Shown in pieces: positions 29,485 to 39,114 of a stretch of 39,119 bases of DNA. Under the pieces are notes generated by a model. That model was not told where the DNA came from. It was given only the letters and a program-made list of their open reading frames with translations, and did not search any database. The stretch spans positions 1 to 39,119 of the forward strand of contig LQMQ01000055.1 in the NCBI GenBank assembly GCA_001515205.2, in the 5' to 3' direction. The translations under genes and the position numbers were made by a program. The DNA comes from Candidatus Hadarchaeum yellowstonense (GTDB lineage: Archaea; Hadarchaeota; Hadarchaeia; Hadarchaeales; Hadarchaeaceae). The stretch's first letter is position 1. Each line of letters starts with the position of its first letter.

Positions 29485-30462
29485 TTATTTCTGTCGGGCA
29501 CCAACGAGGCCAAAGTGCGCCAGCATCGCCTCAAGCTGGATTCTCTCATTGGCCCCCTGCGTCAGCCTGAAGGAGAACTCCCCGAGTTTGTCCAGAAGTT
29601 CCACCTTGGTGGTCTCGGGAAGCTTGAGGTTGAAGATCTCCCGGTGAACCTGCTCGATGATGTCCTCGCCAGCAAGCCCCCGGTCAATGAGTAGCTCCTG
29701 AAGTTTCGTCCTGGCTTCCTCAAACTTTCCGGAGAGGGCCAGTTCCAGCATCTGCCTGACCTCTTCGGGCCTCGCCGCCGCGCTGACCTCGTAGACGGCC
29801 TTCTCAGTCACCTTCTTCCCCAGCGTCGCAGCTGCCTGGAGGATGTTGATGGCCTTCCTCAGGTCGCCGCCGCTGAGGTAGGTGATCGCCTGGATGGCCT
29901 CAGGGGTTATGGTGAGCTTCTCCTCCCTCGCTATCCTTCTGAACATCTGCTCGATATCCTTGTCCGTCAGGCGCCTGAACCTGAAGACGGCACACCGGGA
30001 CTGGATGGGCTCGATGATGCGGCTGGAGTAGTTGCAGTCGAGGATGAAGCGCGTCGTGTGGGTGAACATCTCCATCGTCCGGCGCAGGGCATTCTGGGCA
30101 TCGGCCGTGAGGGCATCGCTTTCGTCCAGCAAGATTATCTTATAGGGAAAGTCGCCGATGGGCCTCGTCCTCGCGTAGTCCTTCACCTTGGTCCTGATGG
30201 TGTCTATCCCCCTCTCGTCGCTGGCGTTGAGTTCGAGCATGTTTTGCCTCCAGCCATCGCCGAAGAGTTCCCGTGCGATGCAGAGGGCAGCCGTGGTCTT
30301 GCCCGTGCCGGCGGGACCGGCGAACAACAGGTTGGGCAGGGACCTCTTTTCCACAAAGCTTTTCAACCTGGTGATTATCTCCTCTTGCCCCACCATCTCG
30401 TCAAGCTTTTTGGGGCGATATTTCTCGACCCAGATTTCATCCGCTTCAGCCATGGGGATCAT
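29485..30462 (-). CDS. rfcS: Replication factor C small subunit
   Basis: This 325-residue AAA+ clamp-loader subunit opens and loads the PCNA ring. It has WVEKYRPKKLDEMVGQEEI, Walker A at residues 49-56 (GPAGTGKT), LNASDERGIDTIR, Walker B IILLDESDAL, and the SSRIIEPIQSRC arginine-finger (SRC) motif. The C-terminal collar domain follows. There is no intein. An in-frame ATG at 30453 would give MAEADEIWVEKY and is almost as likely; a TATA-like box at 30487-30496 favours 30462. Confidence 0.96.
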   Translation of the reverse strand: MIPMAEADEIWVEKYRPKKLDEMVGQEEIITRLKSFVEKRSLPNLLFAGPAGTGKTTAALCIARELFGDGWRQNMLELNASDERGIDTIRTKVKDYARTRPIGDFPYKIILLDESDALTADAQNALRRTMEMFTHTTRFILDCNYSSRIIEPIQSRCAVFRFRRLTDKDIEQMFRRIAREEKLTITPEAIQAITYLSGGDLRKAINILQAAATLGKKVTEKAVYEVSAAARPEEVRQMLELALSGKFEEARTKLQELLIDRGLAGEDIIEQVHREIFNLKLPETTKVELLDKLGEFSFRLTQGANERIQLEAMLAHFGLVGARQK

Positions 30463-30486
30463 CCTTTCTTGATTTTGACCTGTCCC

Positions 30487-30496
30487 GTTAAATTAC
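30487..30496 (-). promoter_or_regulatory. TATA-like box of rfcS
   Basis: GTAATTTAAC on the minus strand lies 25-34 nt before the ATG at 30462, predicting a leaderless transcript. Confidence 0.4.
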
Positions 30497-30686
30497 TTTG
30501 CCAAAATGGAAAAAGACCTCCGTCGCTCCCCGGTCAAAAGTTGATTTTGGCTTTCGGTGCCTGGTTTTCCATTGACCTCATAAATTGGGAGAAATGGTTG
30601 AAAAAGCAGATAACAGCACACCGGAGTCCAAACTTCTTGCAGCGACATTTTTAGGAACCAATCATAATTACTTTCGGGTCGACAGC

Positions 30687-33600
30687 ATGATTCAGCCCGC
30701 AGCGAAGGTTTACGATGCCAGGAAGGCTGAGAAAGAGGTGCAGGAGTGGTGGCTCTCCGCAGGGATCTACGAAAAGGTGAAGAGGTCCAGGGAGACCTCA
30801 AAGCCCTGGTACTTTTTAGACGGGCCGCCCTACGCCAGCGGCAGCATTCACTTGGGGACGGCCTGGAACAAGATAATCAAGGACACCGTGATCAGGTATC
30901 AAACCATGTGCGGCCGGAACGTCCGCCGCCAGCCGGGATGGGACTGCCACGGCCTGCCCATCGAGGTCAAGGTGGAGGAGCTGCTCGGGATCAAGTCCAA
31001 AAAGGACATCGAGCAGAAAATCGGGGTTGAGGAGTTCGTGGAGCAGTGCAAGAAGTGGGCGACCGATCACGTCAGGTTGATGACCGAGCAGTTCAAGCAG
31101 CTGGGGGTCTGGATGGATTGGGATGATCCCTACATCACCTTCAAGAGGGACTACATCGAGTCGGCCTGGTGGACCCTCAAGAAGGCTTACGAGCGGGGCC
31201 TGGTCAAAAAGGACCTCCGGGTGATTCACTGGTGCCCCCGCTGTGAGACGGCTCTGGCCGAGCACGAGGTCCGGGGAGAATACCAGAATGTCAGCGACCC
31301 ATCGCTTTACGTGAGGTTCAGGCTTCGTGATCGTCCCAATGAATACCTGCTGGTGTGGACGACGACGCCTTGGACCCTCCCAGCCGACCTCGCCGTCTGC
31401 GTCAATCCTGATTATGACTACTCAGAAGTTGAGATCGGCGGTGACATCTACATCCTGGCCACGGCGCTTGTGGAAAAGGTGATGAAGGATCTGGGCGTCA
31501 GCGATTACCGGGAGGTTGGTTCGGTCAAGGGGGTAACCCTGGAGGGGATTCAGTATGAGCACCCTCTGCTGGAGGAAGTCCCCAAGCAGCGGGAGTTCCT
31601 CGAGCATCATCGGGTCATCCTCGGCAGCCACGTGACCCTGGATGAGGGCACGGGTTGCGTCCACACCGCCCCCGGTCACGGTGAGGAGGACTTTGAGGTG
31701 GGATTGAGGTACGGCCTGCCCGTCTTCAGCCCGGTGGGCCCTGATGGCAGGTTCACGGAGGAGGCGGGAAAATACGCGGGGATTTTCGTGAAGGAGGCGG
31801 ACGGGGTGATCTTGGAGGACCTGCGGAAAAAGGGACTGCTGGTGAAGCACGGGACGGTGGTGCACCAGTATCCCCACTGCTGGAGATGTCAGTCACCGCT
31901 GCTATTCAGGGCCACCGAGCAGTGGTTTCTGAAGGTGGCGGAGCTGAAGTCGACCATAATTCAGAAGAACGCCGAGAAGGTGAAGTGGGTTCCGGACTGG
32001 GCCACGATCAGGTATGCCAATGGTGTGGAATCGGTGGGTGACTGGTGCATCTCGCGCCAGAGATACTGGGGGATACCCCTGCCCATTTGGGTCTGTGAGC
32101 AGTGTCAGAACACCATCGTGGTGGGAAGCCTCGAGGAGCTCTCCCGCCTCTCGCTGCAACCGCTGGGTGATATCGACCTCCACCGCCCCCATGTTGATCG
32201 CGTGGAGATCAAATGCCCCAAATGCGGCGGTGTTTCCCGGCGGGTCCCCGATGTCCTGGATGTTTGGTTTGATTCCGGCATAGCCTCCTGGGCAAGCTTG
32301 GGCTACCCCAAGAGGCAGGAGCTGTTCAATCAAATCTGGCCCAGCGACTTTGTCACCGAGGGGGAGGACCAAGTGACGAAGTGGTTCTACAGCCAGCAGG
32401 TTGTCTCGATTGCGGCCTTTGGCGAGGTCCCCTACAGAAGGGTGCTGATGCATGGCTTCGCCCTGGATGAAAAAGGTCGAAAGATGTCGAAGTCTCTGGG
32501 GAATGTCGTCAACCCTGAGGACGTGGTGAACAAGAATGGGGTCGATGTCCTCCGCCTCTACATCCTCGGCGCCAACCCACCCTGGGAGGACCTGAAGTTC
32601 AGCTGGAAGAGCTTGGAGGTGGTGCAGAGGATGATGGGTGTCCTCTGGAACGTCCATGTCTTCGCCACGACCTACATGTCGCTCGACGGGTTTGATCCTC
32701 GAAAAATAGACTTGGACAAGGTGAGCGTCAGCCTGATGCCCGAGGACCTGTGGATGATCTCCAGGATCAACAGCGTGGCCCGCGAGGTGACTCAGGCGAT
32801 GGAGGACCTCAACCTGCACAGCGCCGTCCGGGTTCTTTCCAACTTCATCCTCGAGGACCTCAGCCGCTGGTATGTTCGCTCCGTCAGGGAAAGGGTCTGG
32901 ATTGAGAAGGAGGATCCGAAGAAGCTCGCCGCCTATGTGGTGCTCTATCAGGCCCTGCATGTTCTGGTGAGGTTGATGGCCCCGTTTGCCCCGCATATCA
33001 CCGAGGTGATTTACCGGGATCTGGTGAAGGCCGCCGATCCCAGCAGCCCGGAGAGCGTTCACATGCTACCCTGGCCCTCCGTTGAGGAACATGCGATAAA
33101 CAGCAGGCTGGAGGAGGGCATGAGGATCGTCAGGGCCTTGGTGGAAGCAGGAGCCGCCGCCAGGCAGCAGCACAAGCTCAAGCTCAGATGGCCGGTGAAA
33201 AGGGTTTCCATCAGGATGGCGTCTGCCGAGGGACTGGAGGCGGTCAAGGACCTGCAGGAACTTTTGCGCAGCCAGCTCAACTGCAAGGAGCTGCTCGTCG
33301 TTGGTCCCAAGGAGAGGCTGAAGGAGCTGGGCCTGAGGGTCAAAGTTGATGAGGGGCGGTTCAGGGAGAAGTTTGGTGATCTGGCGGAGAGGGCGATGGA
33401 GCTGATCAAGGGCATGGACGCCAGGCGCTTGGCCGAGGAACTGGATCTCCACGGTTTTGTTGGTCTGCAGTTCGATGGTTACAAGCTATCCGTTCACAAG
33501 GAGCTGGTTGATTTTGAGGAGGAGCCGCCTGAGGGGATTGCCCTCGTCCAGACGGAGTTCGGCCTGCTGGCCATGGACACCAGGATGACGCCAGAGCTGG

Positions 33601-33878
33601 AGGCGGAGTCGCTGGCGCGTGAACTCGTCAGAAGGCTGCAGATGATGCGCAAGGAGATGGACCTGGGAATGGAAGAAAGGGTTGACGTCGTCATCGGGGT
33701 GGCCAGCGAGAAAGAGCTGGAATCGCTGAGCACACAGCAGGAATATATCTCCCGAGAGGTCCGGGTGAGGAACCTCCGCCTCTGCCTTTTGGAGGCCGTG
33801 AGCGGCGAGGGGTACCTGAAGGACTGGAACATCGACGGGGACAACTTCAGGCTGTTGGTGAAAAAGGTCAGGCCGTAG
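30687..33878 (+). CDS. ileS: Isoleucyl-tRNA synthetase
   Basis: This 1063-residue class I synthetase charges tRNA-Ile. The HIGH-type motif is HLGT at residues 55-58 (PPYASGSIHLGT) and KMSKS is at 599-603. A CP1 editing domain is recognisable by VWTTTPWTLPADLA and DEGTGCVHTAPGHGEEDF, and zinc-type CPRC and CPKCGG pairs are present. The anticodon-binding region and a long C-terminal extension follow. I start at 30687 because the conserved N-terminus begins there. A frame extending back to 30585 adds residues unlike the family. TATA-like sequences lie at 30649-30670. Confidence 0.95.
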   Translation: MIQPAAKVYDARKAEKEVQEWWLSAGIYEKVKRSRETSKPWYFLDGPPYASGSIHLGTAWNKIIKDTVIRYQTMCGRNVRRQPGWDCHGLPIEVKVEELLGIKSKKDIEQKIGVEEFVEQCKKWATDHVRLMTEQFKQLGVWMDWDDPYITFKRDYIESAWWTLKKAYERGLVKKDLRVIHWCPRCETALAEHEVRGEYQNVSDPSLYVRFRLRDRPNEYLLVWTTTPWTLPADLAVCVNPDYDYSEVEIGGDIYILATALVEKVMKDLGVSDYREVGSVKGVTLEGIQYEHPLLEEVPKQREFLEHHRVILGSHVTLDEGTGCVHTAPGHGEEDFEVGLRYGLPVFSPVGPDGRFTEEAGKYAGIFVKEADGVILEDLRKKGLLVKHGTVVHQYPHCWRCQSPLLFRATEQWFLKVAELKSTIIQKNAEKVKWVPDWATIRYANGVESVGDWCISRQRYWGIPLPIWVCEQCQNTIVVGSLEELSRLSLQPLGDIDLHRPHVDRVEIKCPKCGGVSRRVPDVLDVWFDSGIASWASLGYPKRQELFNQIWPSDFVTEGEDQVTKWFYSQQVVSIAAFGEVPYRRVLMHGFALDEKGRKMSKSLGNVVNPEDVVNKNGVDVLRLYILGANPPWEDLKFSWKSLEVVQRMMGVLWNVHVFATTYMSLDGFDPRKIDLDKVSVSLMPEDLWMISRINSVAREVTQAMEDLNLHSAVRVLSNFILEDLSRWYVRSVRERVWIEKEDPKKLAAYVVLYQALHVLVRLMAPFAPHITEVIYRDLVKAADPSSPESVHMLPWPSVEEHAINSRLEEGMRIVRALVEAGAAARQQHKLKLRWPVKRVSIRMASAEGLEAVKDLQELLRSQLNCKELLVVGPKERLKELGLRVKVDEGRFREKFGDLAERAMELIKGMDARRLAEELDLHGFVGLQFDGYKLSVHKELVDFEEEPPEGIALVQTEFGLLAMDTRMTPELEAESLARELVRRLQMMRKEMDLGMEERVDVVIGVASEKELESLSTQQEYISREVRVRNLRLCLLEAVSGEGYLKDWNIDGDNFRLLVKKVRP

Positions 33879-33918
33879 ACTTTCTTCCTCGCCGGCTTTG
33901 GGACAGGGTGATCACGGC

Positions 33919-33934
33919 ATTTTAACGATATAAG
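33919..33934 (+). promoter_or_regulatory. TATA-like region of the HMG-CoA reductase gene
   Basis: CATTTTAACG (33919-33928) lies 25-34 nt before the ATG at 33953, with GATATAAG overlapping downstream. A leaderless transcript is predicted. Confidence 0.4.
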
Positions 33935-33952
33935 TCAGTAGCGCCAAGTTCG

Positions 33953-35236
33953 ATGGGGGTGCAGGTGCCGCGATCCGATATCTCCGGCTTTTACCGGCTG
34001 AGGCCCGAGGAGAGGTTAAAGCTGGTCAAGGAGTTTGCCGGACTGGACGACTCCGAAGTGGAAGTGCTTCGCCAGGCGGGTGCCTTGAGCTTGGAGCAGG
34101 CCGACCGCATGATCGAGAATGTGATCGGAGTTACCGCGCTTCCTCTGGGGATAGCCACCAATTTTCTCATCAACGGTAAGGATTATCTCATCCCGATGGT
34201 TACCGAGGAGCCCTCGGTGGTCGCGGCCGCTTCCAACGCGGCCAAGATGGCCCGGGCCAAGGGTGGCTTTCAGACGGAGAGCACTTTGCCCGTGATGATC
34301 GGCCAGATCCAGCTTGTGGACGTGGCGGACCCGCTGGTGGCTAAGGAGAGGATCATCGGTGAAACGGGCAGGATCTTGGCCAAGGCCAACGAGCAGGACC
34401 CGGTTCTGGTGAAGCTGGGCGGAGGAGCTCTGGGGCTCGACGTCAGAATCCTCAGCTCCTCAAGGGGTCCAATGGTGATAGTTCACCTGCTCGTGGACGT
34501 GAGGGATGCCATGGGGGCCAACGTTGTCAACACCATGTGCGAGGCTGTTGCCCCGATGATTGAGGAAATCACCGGCGGCAGGGTTTTTCTGAGAATAGTT
34601 TCCAATCTCGCCGTTCACCGGCTGGCGCGGGCGCGGGCTGTCTTCTCCCAGGAGGTGCTCGGCGGCGAGGAGGTGGTGGAGGGGATCCTCAAGGCCTATG
34701 ATTTTGCCGTTGCCGATCCCTTCCGCTGTGCCACCCACAACAAGGGGATAATGAATGGGGTCATCGCCGTGGCGCTGGCCACTTTAAACGACACCAGGGC
34801 GCTTGAGGCCGGGGCCCATGCCTACGCCGCCATGGAGGGAAGGTACCGGCCGCTGAGCCACTGGTACCGGACTCCGGAGGGGGATCTGGCCGGCAGCATA
34901 GAGCTTCCCGTGGCTGCGGGCGTCATCGGTGGGGCCACGGCGGTTCACCCCGTGGCTAAGATCTGCCGCAAGATCTTGGGAATGCCCTCGGCGAGGCAGC
35001 TGGGAGAAATAATGGCCGCGGTCGGTCTCGCGAATAATCTGGCGGCGATGCGGGCGCTGGCGACCGAGGGCATTCAGGCGGGTCACCTCAAACTGCATGC
35101 CAAAAATATTGCCGTGACAGCAGGGGCTGAGGGCGAGCTCATCGATGTTGTGGCCAGACGGATGATTGAGGAAAAAAAGGTGAGCTACGACCGGGCTCTG
35201 GCCATCCTCAAGGAACTCCAAAATGGCCAGCCTTGA
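33953..35236 (+). CDS. Hydroxymethylglutaryl-CoA reductase, class II
   Basis: The 427-residue enzyme makes mevalonate, the precursor of archaeal isoprenoid lipids. It matches the class II (Pseudomonas mevalonii-like) type: SGFYRLRPEERL, catalytic Glu55 in DRMIENVIG, EEPSVVAAASNAAKMAR, Lys in ATHNKGIMNG, Asp in LNDTRALEAGAHAYA, and His in GHLKLHAKNIA. Class II enzymes are soluble and known mainly from bacteria and from Archaeoglobus and Thermoplasma relatives; most archaea have class I. No membrane segment is present. RPA follows on the same strand but has its own promoter. Confidence 0.93.
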   Translation: MGVQVPRSDISGFYRLRPEERLKLVKEFAGLDDSEVEVLRQAGALSLEQADRMIENVIGVTALPLGIATNFLINGKDYLIPMVTEEPSVVAAASNAAKMARAKGGFQTESTLPVMIGQIQLVDVADPLVAKERIIGETGRILAKANEQDPVLVKLGGGALGLDVRILSSSRGPMVIVHLLVDVRDAMGANVVNTMCEAVAPMIEEITGGRVFLRIVSNLAVHRLARARAVFSQEVLGGEEVVEGILKAYDFAVADPFRCATHNKGIMNGVIAVALATLNDTRALEAGAHAYAAMEGRYRPLSHWYRTPEGDLAGSIELPVAAGVIGGATAVHPVAKICRKILGMPSARQLGEIMAAVGLANNLAAMRALATEGIQAGHLKLHAKNIAVTAGAEGELIDVVARRMIEEKKVSYDRALAILKELQNGQP

Positions 35237-35336
35237 ATGCCGGCGCCGGTCTTCAGGGCCGGTCATCTCTGGCTTCAGAAAACAGTTGATTTTCCAGCCG
35301 CTGATCACCTGCGGTGCTGGGAGCCCTTTTTCCCCA

Positions 35337-35350
35337 AAAATATCTATAAG
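35337..35350 (+). promoter_or_regulatory. TATA-like box of the RPA gene
   Basis: AAAATATCTATAAG is followed by a predicted short leader before the ATG at 35387, which has GGAAGTGGAG just upstream as ribosome site. Confidence 0.45.
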
Positions 35351-35386
35351 CCCAGAAGAACAGTTCTTTCGGGGCTGGAAGTGGAG

Positions 35387-37438
35387 ATGAATTTTGAGCA
35401 GATGGTCCAGAGGATCTTGGAGTCCTCGGGGCTGAGCCGCGACGAGGTCATGTCCAGGATTCGGGCCAAGCAGGAGGAGCTTGGGGGTTTTGTGACGCTG
35501 GAGGGTGCAGCGAACATTGTCGCCCGGGAGCTGGGCATTGTTTTTGAGCGCAGGGAGCCGGAGACCAGATCCCTCCGCATCGAAGACCTGTTGCCCGGCA
35601 TGTCCAAGGTTGAGCTTCTGGCCCGTGTGGTCAGGGTGCAGGAGCCCCGCGAGTTTCAGCGGCCGGGTGGGAAACCGGGGCAGGTCGGAAGCATGGTGCT
35701 GCAGGATTCCACCGGCGAGATAAGGCTGGTGCTCTGGGATGAGAAGGCGGAGATTTTGAAGCAGGGTGGGCTGAAGAAGGGCGACATCGTCAGGGTGCAG
35801 GGGGCCTATGTTCGTCAGGGGCTGGACAGGAAGCCTGAGCTCAGCCTCGGTGCCCGCGGCTCCATTGTTCTCTGTCCCGATCATCCGCTGGCGGAGGAAC
35901 TGCCGCCCCTTTCCAGGTCCAGGATGAAGATCGCTGAGCTGAGTCCTCAGATGATCGAGGTAGATGTGGCGGGCAGGGTGGTCACGACCAGCGAGGTCAG
36001 ATCCTTCGACCGCCCCGATGGGACCACGGGGAAGGTGGCGACGCTGATCCTGATGGACGGCACAGGGCAGGTGAGGGTGTCGCTGTGGGATGAATGGGCC
36101 GAGCTGGCTAAGGAGCTGAACCGTGGGGAGGTGGTGATGCTGGAGAATGCCGTGGTCAAGGCGGGGCCGGCGGGAGGGCTGGAACTGAGCCTCGGCTCCG
36201 GAGGGAGGCTGGTGAGAAACCCACCGGGAATTTCAGATCTTCCGGAGCTGAGGGAAAGGCCGCTGAAGATTGCAGAGGTTGAGCCCGACATGCGATCCCT
36301 TGACCTGGCGGCGAGGGTGAGGCGCGTGCTCCCGTTGCGCGAGTTCAAGCGCAGCGATGGTTCCACGGGCAGGGTCTTGAGCGTGGTCCTAGCCGACGAC
36401 ACAGGCGCCCTGCGGGCATCCTTCTGGGATCATGCCGCAGAATTGGCGCAAAAGTTACGGGCCAACGATGTTGTCCTGCTGAGGAACGCCTACACCCGCT
36501 CCGGCCTTGGTGGCCGGCCGGAGATACACGCCGGTCGGGCAACCCAGGTTGAGATCAACCCGCCGGGAGTCGAGGTTGCCGGGCCTCAGCCGCAGCCCCT
36601 CAAGATAAAGGACCTGGAGCCCAACCTTGAGGCCGTCGAGGTGGTGGGGAGGATTGTGGAGCTGTCAGGCTGGCGGGAGTTCACCCGTCCCGATGGCAGC
36701 AGGGGAAAGGTGGCGTCGCTTGTCCTGGGTGACGACTCGGGGACGGTGCGGGTTTCCCTCTGGCAGGAGCATGCGGAAAAGGCCGAGAGGATGAAGGTCG
36801 GGGATGTGGTGAGGCTGGTTGACGCCTACACCACCCTTGGTGCCTTCGGGCAGACGGAGCTGCATCTGGGCCGCCAGGGGCAGCTTGAGCTGAATCCCGC
36901 CCTGGAGTTGCCGGAGGTCGCCCTCGGGGAATCATCTGTCCCGGGGCCGGAGAGGGTTGCCATTTCCCAGGTTGACCGTGAGGGGATGAGGGTGGAGGTT
37001 CGGGGGACGGTGATTCAGGTGTTTCATCGACGGCCGATATTTGAAGTCTGTCCCAGCTGTGGGCGGAGCGTCGGAGGTCTGGAGACCAGCCTGATCTGCG
37101 AGGAGTGCGGAAAGCAGGTTGTTCCCGAGCACCGGGCGGTTGTCAGCCTGCTGCTGGACGACGGCACCGGCAATATCCGCGTGGCCCTTTTTGGAAGGGT
37201 GGCGGAGAGGCTGCTGGGGATGGGGGCCCAACAGGTGTTTGAGGCCCTCAAGGCCAATCCTGATCTGGCGGCGTTCTACGGTGGGCTGGGTCTGGTCGGC
37301 AGGGAGCTGCTGGTTTCCGGTGTCTCCAGGCGTGATAGATACTTTGACCAGCTGGAGCTCAGGGCCCAGGATTTTCAGATTCCCGACCCTTTGCGTGAAG
37401 CCAGGATGCTGCTCAAAAGGCTAAAAGAAATGACGTGA
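35387..37438 (+). CDS. Replication protein A (single-stranded DNA-binding), five OB folds plus zinc finger
   Basis: The 683-residue protein coats single-stranded DNA. A helical N-terminal region (about 1-60) is followed by OB folds starting near residues 63, 180, 293, 405 and 524. The first four open with similar words ([40 protein letters not shown]). The fifth contains a four-Cys zinc finger (C555, C558, C571, C574). The repeats suggest internal duplication, as in euryarchaeal single-chain RPAs. The frame is open back to the HMG-CoA reductase stop, but the ATG at 35387 follows a promoter and ribosome site and begins family-like sequence. RadA lies 19 bp downstream. Confidence 0.92.
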   Translation: MNFEQMVQRILESSGLSRDEVMSRIRAKQEELGGFVTLEGAANIVARELGIVFERREPETRSLRIEDLLPGMSKVELLARVVRVQEPREFQRPGGKPGQVGSMVLQDSTGEIRLVLWDEKAEILKQGGLKKGDIVRVQGAYVRQGLDRKPELSLGARGSIVLCPDHPLAEELPPLSRSRMKIAELSPQMIEVDVAGRVVTTSEVRSFDRPDGTTGKVATLILMDGTGQVRVSLWDEWAELAKELNRGEVVMLENAVVKAGPAGGLELSLGSGGRLVRNPPGISDLPELRERPLKIAEVEPDMRSLDLAARVRRVLPLREFKRSDGSTGRVLSVVLADDTGALRASFWDHAAELAQKLRANDVVLLRNAYTRSGLGGRPEIHAGRATQVEINPPGVEVAGPQPQPLKIKDLEPNLEAVEVVGRIVELSGWREFTRPDGSRGKVASLVLGDDSGTVRVSLWQEHAEKAERMKVGDVVRLVDAYTTLGAFGQTELHLGRQGQLELNPALELPEVALGESSVPGPERVAISQVDREGMRVEVRGTVIQVFHRRPIFEVCPSCGRSVGGLETSLICEECGKQVVPEHRAVVSLLLDDGTGNIRVALFGRVAERLLGMGAQQVFEALKANPDLAAFYGGLGLVGRELLVSGVSRRDRYFDQLELRAQDFQIPDPLREARMLLKRLKEMT

Positions 37439-37457
37439 AAGTATAAAGGGGAGGATC

Positions 37458-38408
37458 TTGTCGGAAGTTACCAAAAAAACAATAGAAAACCTTCCCGGGG
37501 TGGGCGAGGCCACGGCCGAGAAGCTGCGTGAGGCCGGCTACCGGACCATTGAGTCCATAGCGGCCGCGACCGTCGCCGAGTTGCGCGAGGCCGCTGAGCT
37601 GGGGGAGGCTCAGGCCAAGAAGATAATCGCCGCAGCCAGAGAGGCGGCTGATTTCTGCTCCTTTGTGACCGCCGACAAGGTCATGGAGAAAAGGCAGAAG
37701 GTGGGCCTGATAACTACGGGCAGCGCTTCCCTTGACGATCTTCTTGGGGGCGGGGTGGAAACCCAGGCGGTCACGGAGGCCTTCGGGGAGTTCGGCTCGG
37801 GCAAGACACAGCTGGCCCACCAGCTCTGCGTCAACGTGCAGCTGCCGCGGGAGCAGAAGGGGCTGGAGGGCAAGGCAATTTTCATCGATACTGAGAACAC
37901 CTTCAGGCCGGAGAGAATCAGGGACATGTCGCTCGGCGTGGGCCTGGACCCGGTGAAGGTCCTGCAGAACATATATTATGTGAGATCCTACAACACCGAC
38001 CAGCAGATCCTGATCGCGGAGAAGGCCGAAGAGGTGGTCGAACGGGAGAACATACGGTTGATCGTTGTCGATTCTATCACCGCTCAGTTCCGGGCTGAGT
38101 TCACCGGCAGGGAGACCCTGGCCCTGAGACAGCAGAAGCTGAACCGGCACCTGATGACTTTGCACAGGATTGCCGACCTGCATGATCTGGCGGTCTTCGT
38201 GACCAACCAGGTGCAGGCGAGGCCGGATATTTTCTTCGGCGATCCAACCAAGCCCATCGGCGGTCACATCCTGGCCCACTCGGCGACGACGCGCATCTAC
38301 CTCAGAAAATCCAAGGAGCAGCGGCGCATCGCCAGGATATTTGATAGCCCCAACCTTCCCGAGCGCGAGGCGGTTTTCCGGATCACCGAGCAAGGGATAA
38401 AGGATTGA
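37458..38408 (+). CDS. radA: DNA repair and recombination protein RadA
   Basis: The 316-residue recombinase forms filaments on single-stranded DNA and catalyses strand exchange. An N-terminal helix-hairpin-helix domain (about 8-60: [19 protein letters not shown]) precedes the ATPase core with Walker A at residues 110-118 (GEFGSGKTQ). [13 protein letters not shown] follows, then Walker [27 protein letters not shown] and the C-terminal [18 protein letters not shown]. There is no intein. The TTG start at 37458 is supported by GGGGAGG 4-5 nt upstream. The short gap after RPA suggests co-transcription of the two single-stranded DNA proteins. Confidence 0.97.
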   Translation: MSEVTKKTIENLPGVGEATAEKLREAGYRTIESIAAATVAELREAAELGEAQAKKIIAAAREAADFCSFVTADKVMEKRQKVGLITTGSASLDDLLGGGVETQAVTEAFGEFGSGKTQLAHQLCVNVQLPREQKGLEGKAIFIDTENTFRPERIRDMSLGVGLDPVKVLQNIYYVRSYNTDQQILIAEKAEEVVERENIRLIVVDSITAQFRAEFTGRETLALRQQKLNRHLMTLHRIADLHDLAVFVTNQVQARPDIFFGDPTKPIGGHILAHSATTRIYLRKSKEQRRIARIFDSPNLPEREAVFRITEQGIKD

Positions 38409-38421
38409 GGGTGTTCTTCTG

Positions 38422-39114
38422 ATCAGGCTTCTGGCCGTGGACATCGACGGCACCATGACCTACGGGGACAGGAGGCTGGATCTGGCGGCGGTGGAGGCCA
38501 TCCGGAGGGCGGAGGACGCGGGCATCTCGGTTGTCATCGCCACCGGGAACATCTTCAGGTTTGCTGAGGCCGCTTCCATCCTCATCGGCACCTCAGGGCC
38601 ACTGATAGCCGAGGATGGTGGAGTTGTCTTCGATGTTAGTCGCGAGAAGATGTATGTGCTGGGGGACAGGGTGGACGCAGATCGGGGATTTGCCGAGCTC
38701 AAGAAGGTCTTCGGAAATCTGGAGACCACCAGGAGCAACCCCGACCGGCTCACGGGTGTCGTCATCAGGAAGACGGTCAGCCTGGATGAGGTGAGGAGGG
38801 TGATCCAGCAGAGGGGGCTGCCCATCGTCGCGGTGGACTCGGGCATGGCCATCCATCTGCGCCGGCCCGAGGTGAACAAGGGCAACGCGCTGAAGAAGGT
38901 TTCCCTGATCACCGGTGTTCCCTTGGCGGAGGTAGCCGCAATCGGCGATGGCTTCAACGACGTGGAGATGTTGCAGGTGGCGGGGCTGAGCTTTGCCGTG
39001 GCCAACTCGGTTGAGGAGGCAAAGAGGGCGGCCACTCAGGTGACCAGATCTCCCCACGGCAGAGGGGTCGCCGAGGCGGTTGAGGAGATCCTCAGGATTT
39101 CTGCCCGCAGCTGA
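38422..39114 (+). CDS. HAD-family phosphoglycolate phosphatase-like enzyme (Cof-type), apparent AUC start
   Basis: The product resembles archaeal phosphoglycolate phosphatases. It has nucleophile motif LLAVDIDGTMT, VVIATGN, the C2-type cap with VAVDSGMAIHLRRPEVNKGNALKK, and the metal motif AIGDGFNDVEMLQVAG. The conserved first strand (RLLAVDIDG) starts at 38425, but the frame upstream runs only to a TAA at 38398 and contains no ATG, GTG or TTG. ATC at 38422, 8 nt after GAGGGTG, would give the normal N-terminus. The first standard start, GTG at 38437, would remove most of the strand before the nucleophile Asp. It follows radA by 13 bp. Confidence 0.85.
   Translation: MRLLAVDIDGTMTYGDRRLDLAAVEAIRRAEDAGISVVIATGNIFRFAEAASILIGTSGPLIAEDGGVVFDVSREKMYVLGDRVDADRGFAELKKVFGNLETTRSNPDRLTGVVIRKTVSLDEVRRVIQQRGLPIVAVDSGMAIHLRRPEVNKGNALKKVSLITGVPLAEVAAIGDGFNDVEMLQVAGLSFAVANSVEEAKRAATQVTRSPHGRGVAEAVEEILRISARS

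Noticed and set aside
30585-30686. 34-residue N-terminal extension of IleRS
   Set aside because: The residues do not resemble the family, which begins near MIQPAAKVYDARKAEKEV, and TATA-like sequences lie inside this stretch.
31902-33062. 386-codon antisense frame over ileS
   Set aside because: It is a shadow of the GC-rich sense gene, with no recognisable motif; ileS is certain.
35237-35386. 50-residue N-terminal extension of RPA
   Set aside because: It contains the AAAATATCTATAAG promoter and no conserved sequence; ATG 35387 has a ribosome site.
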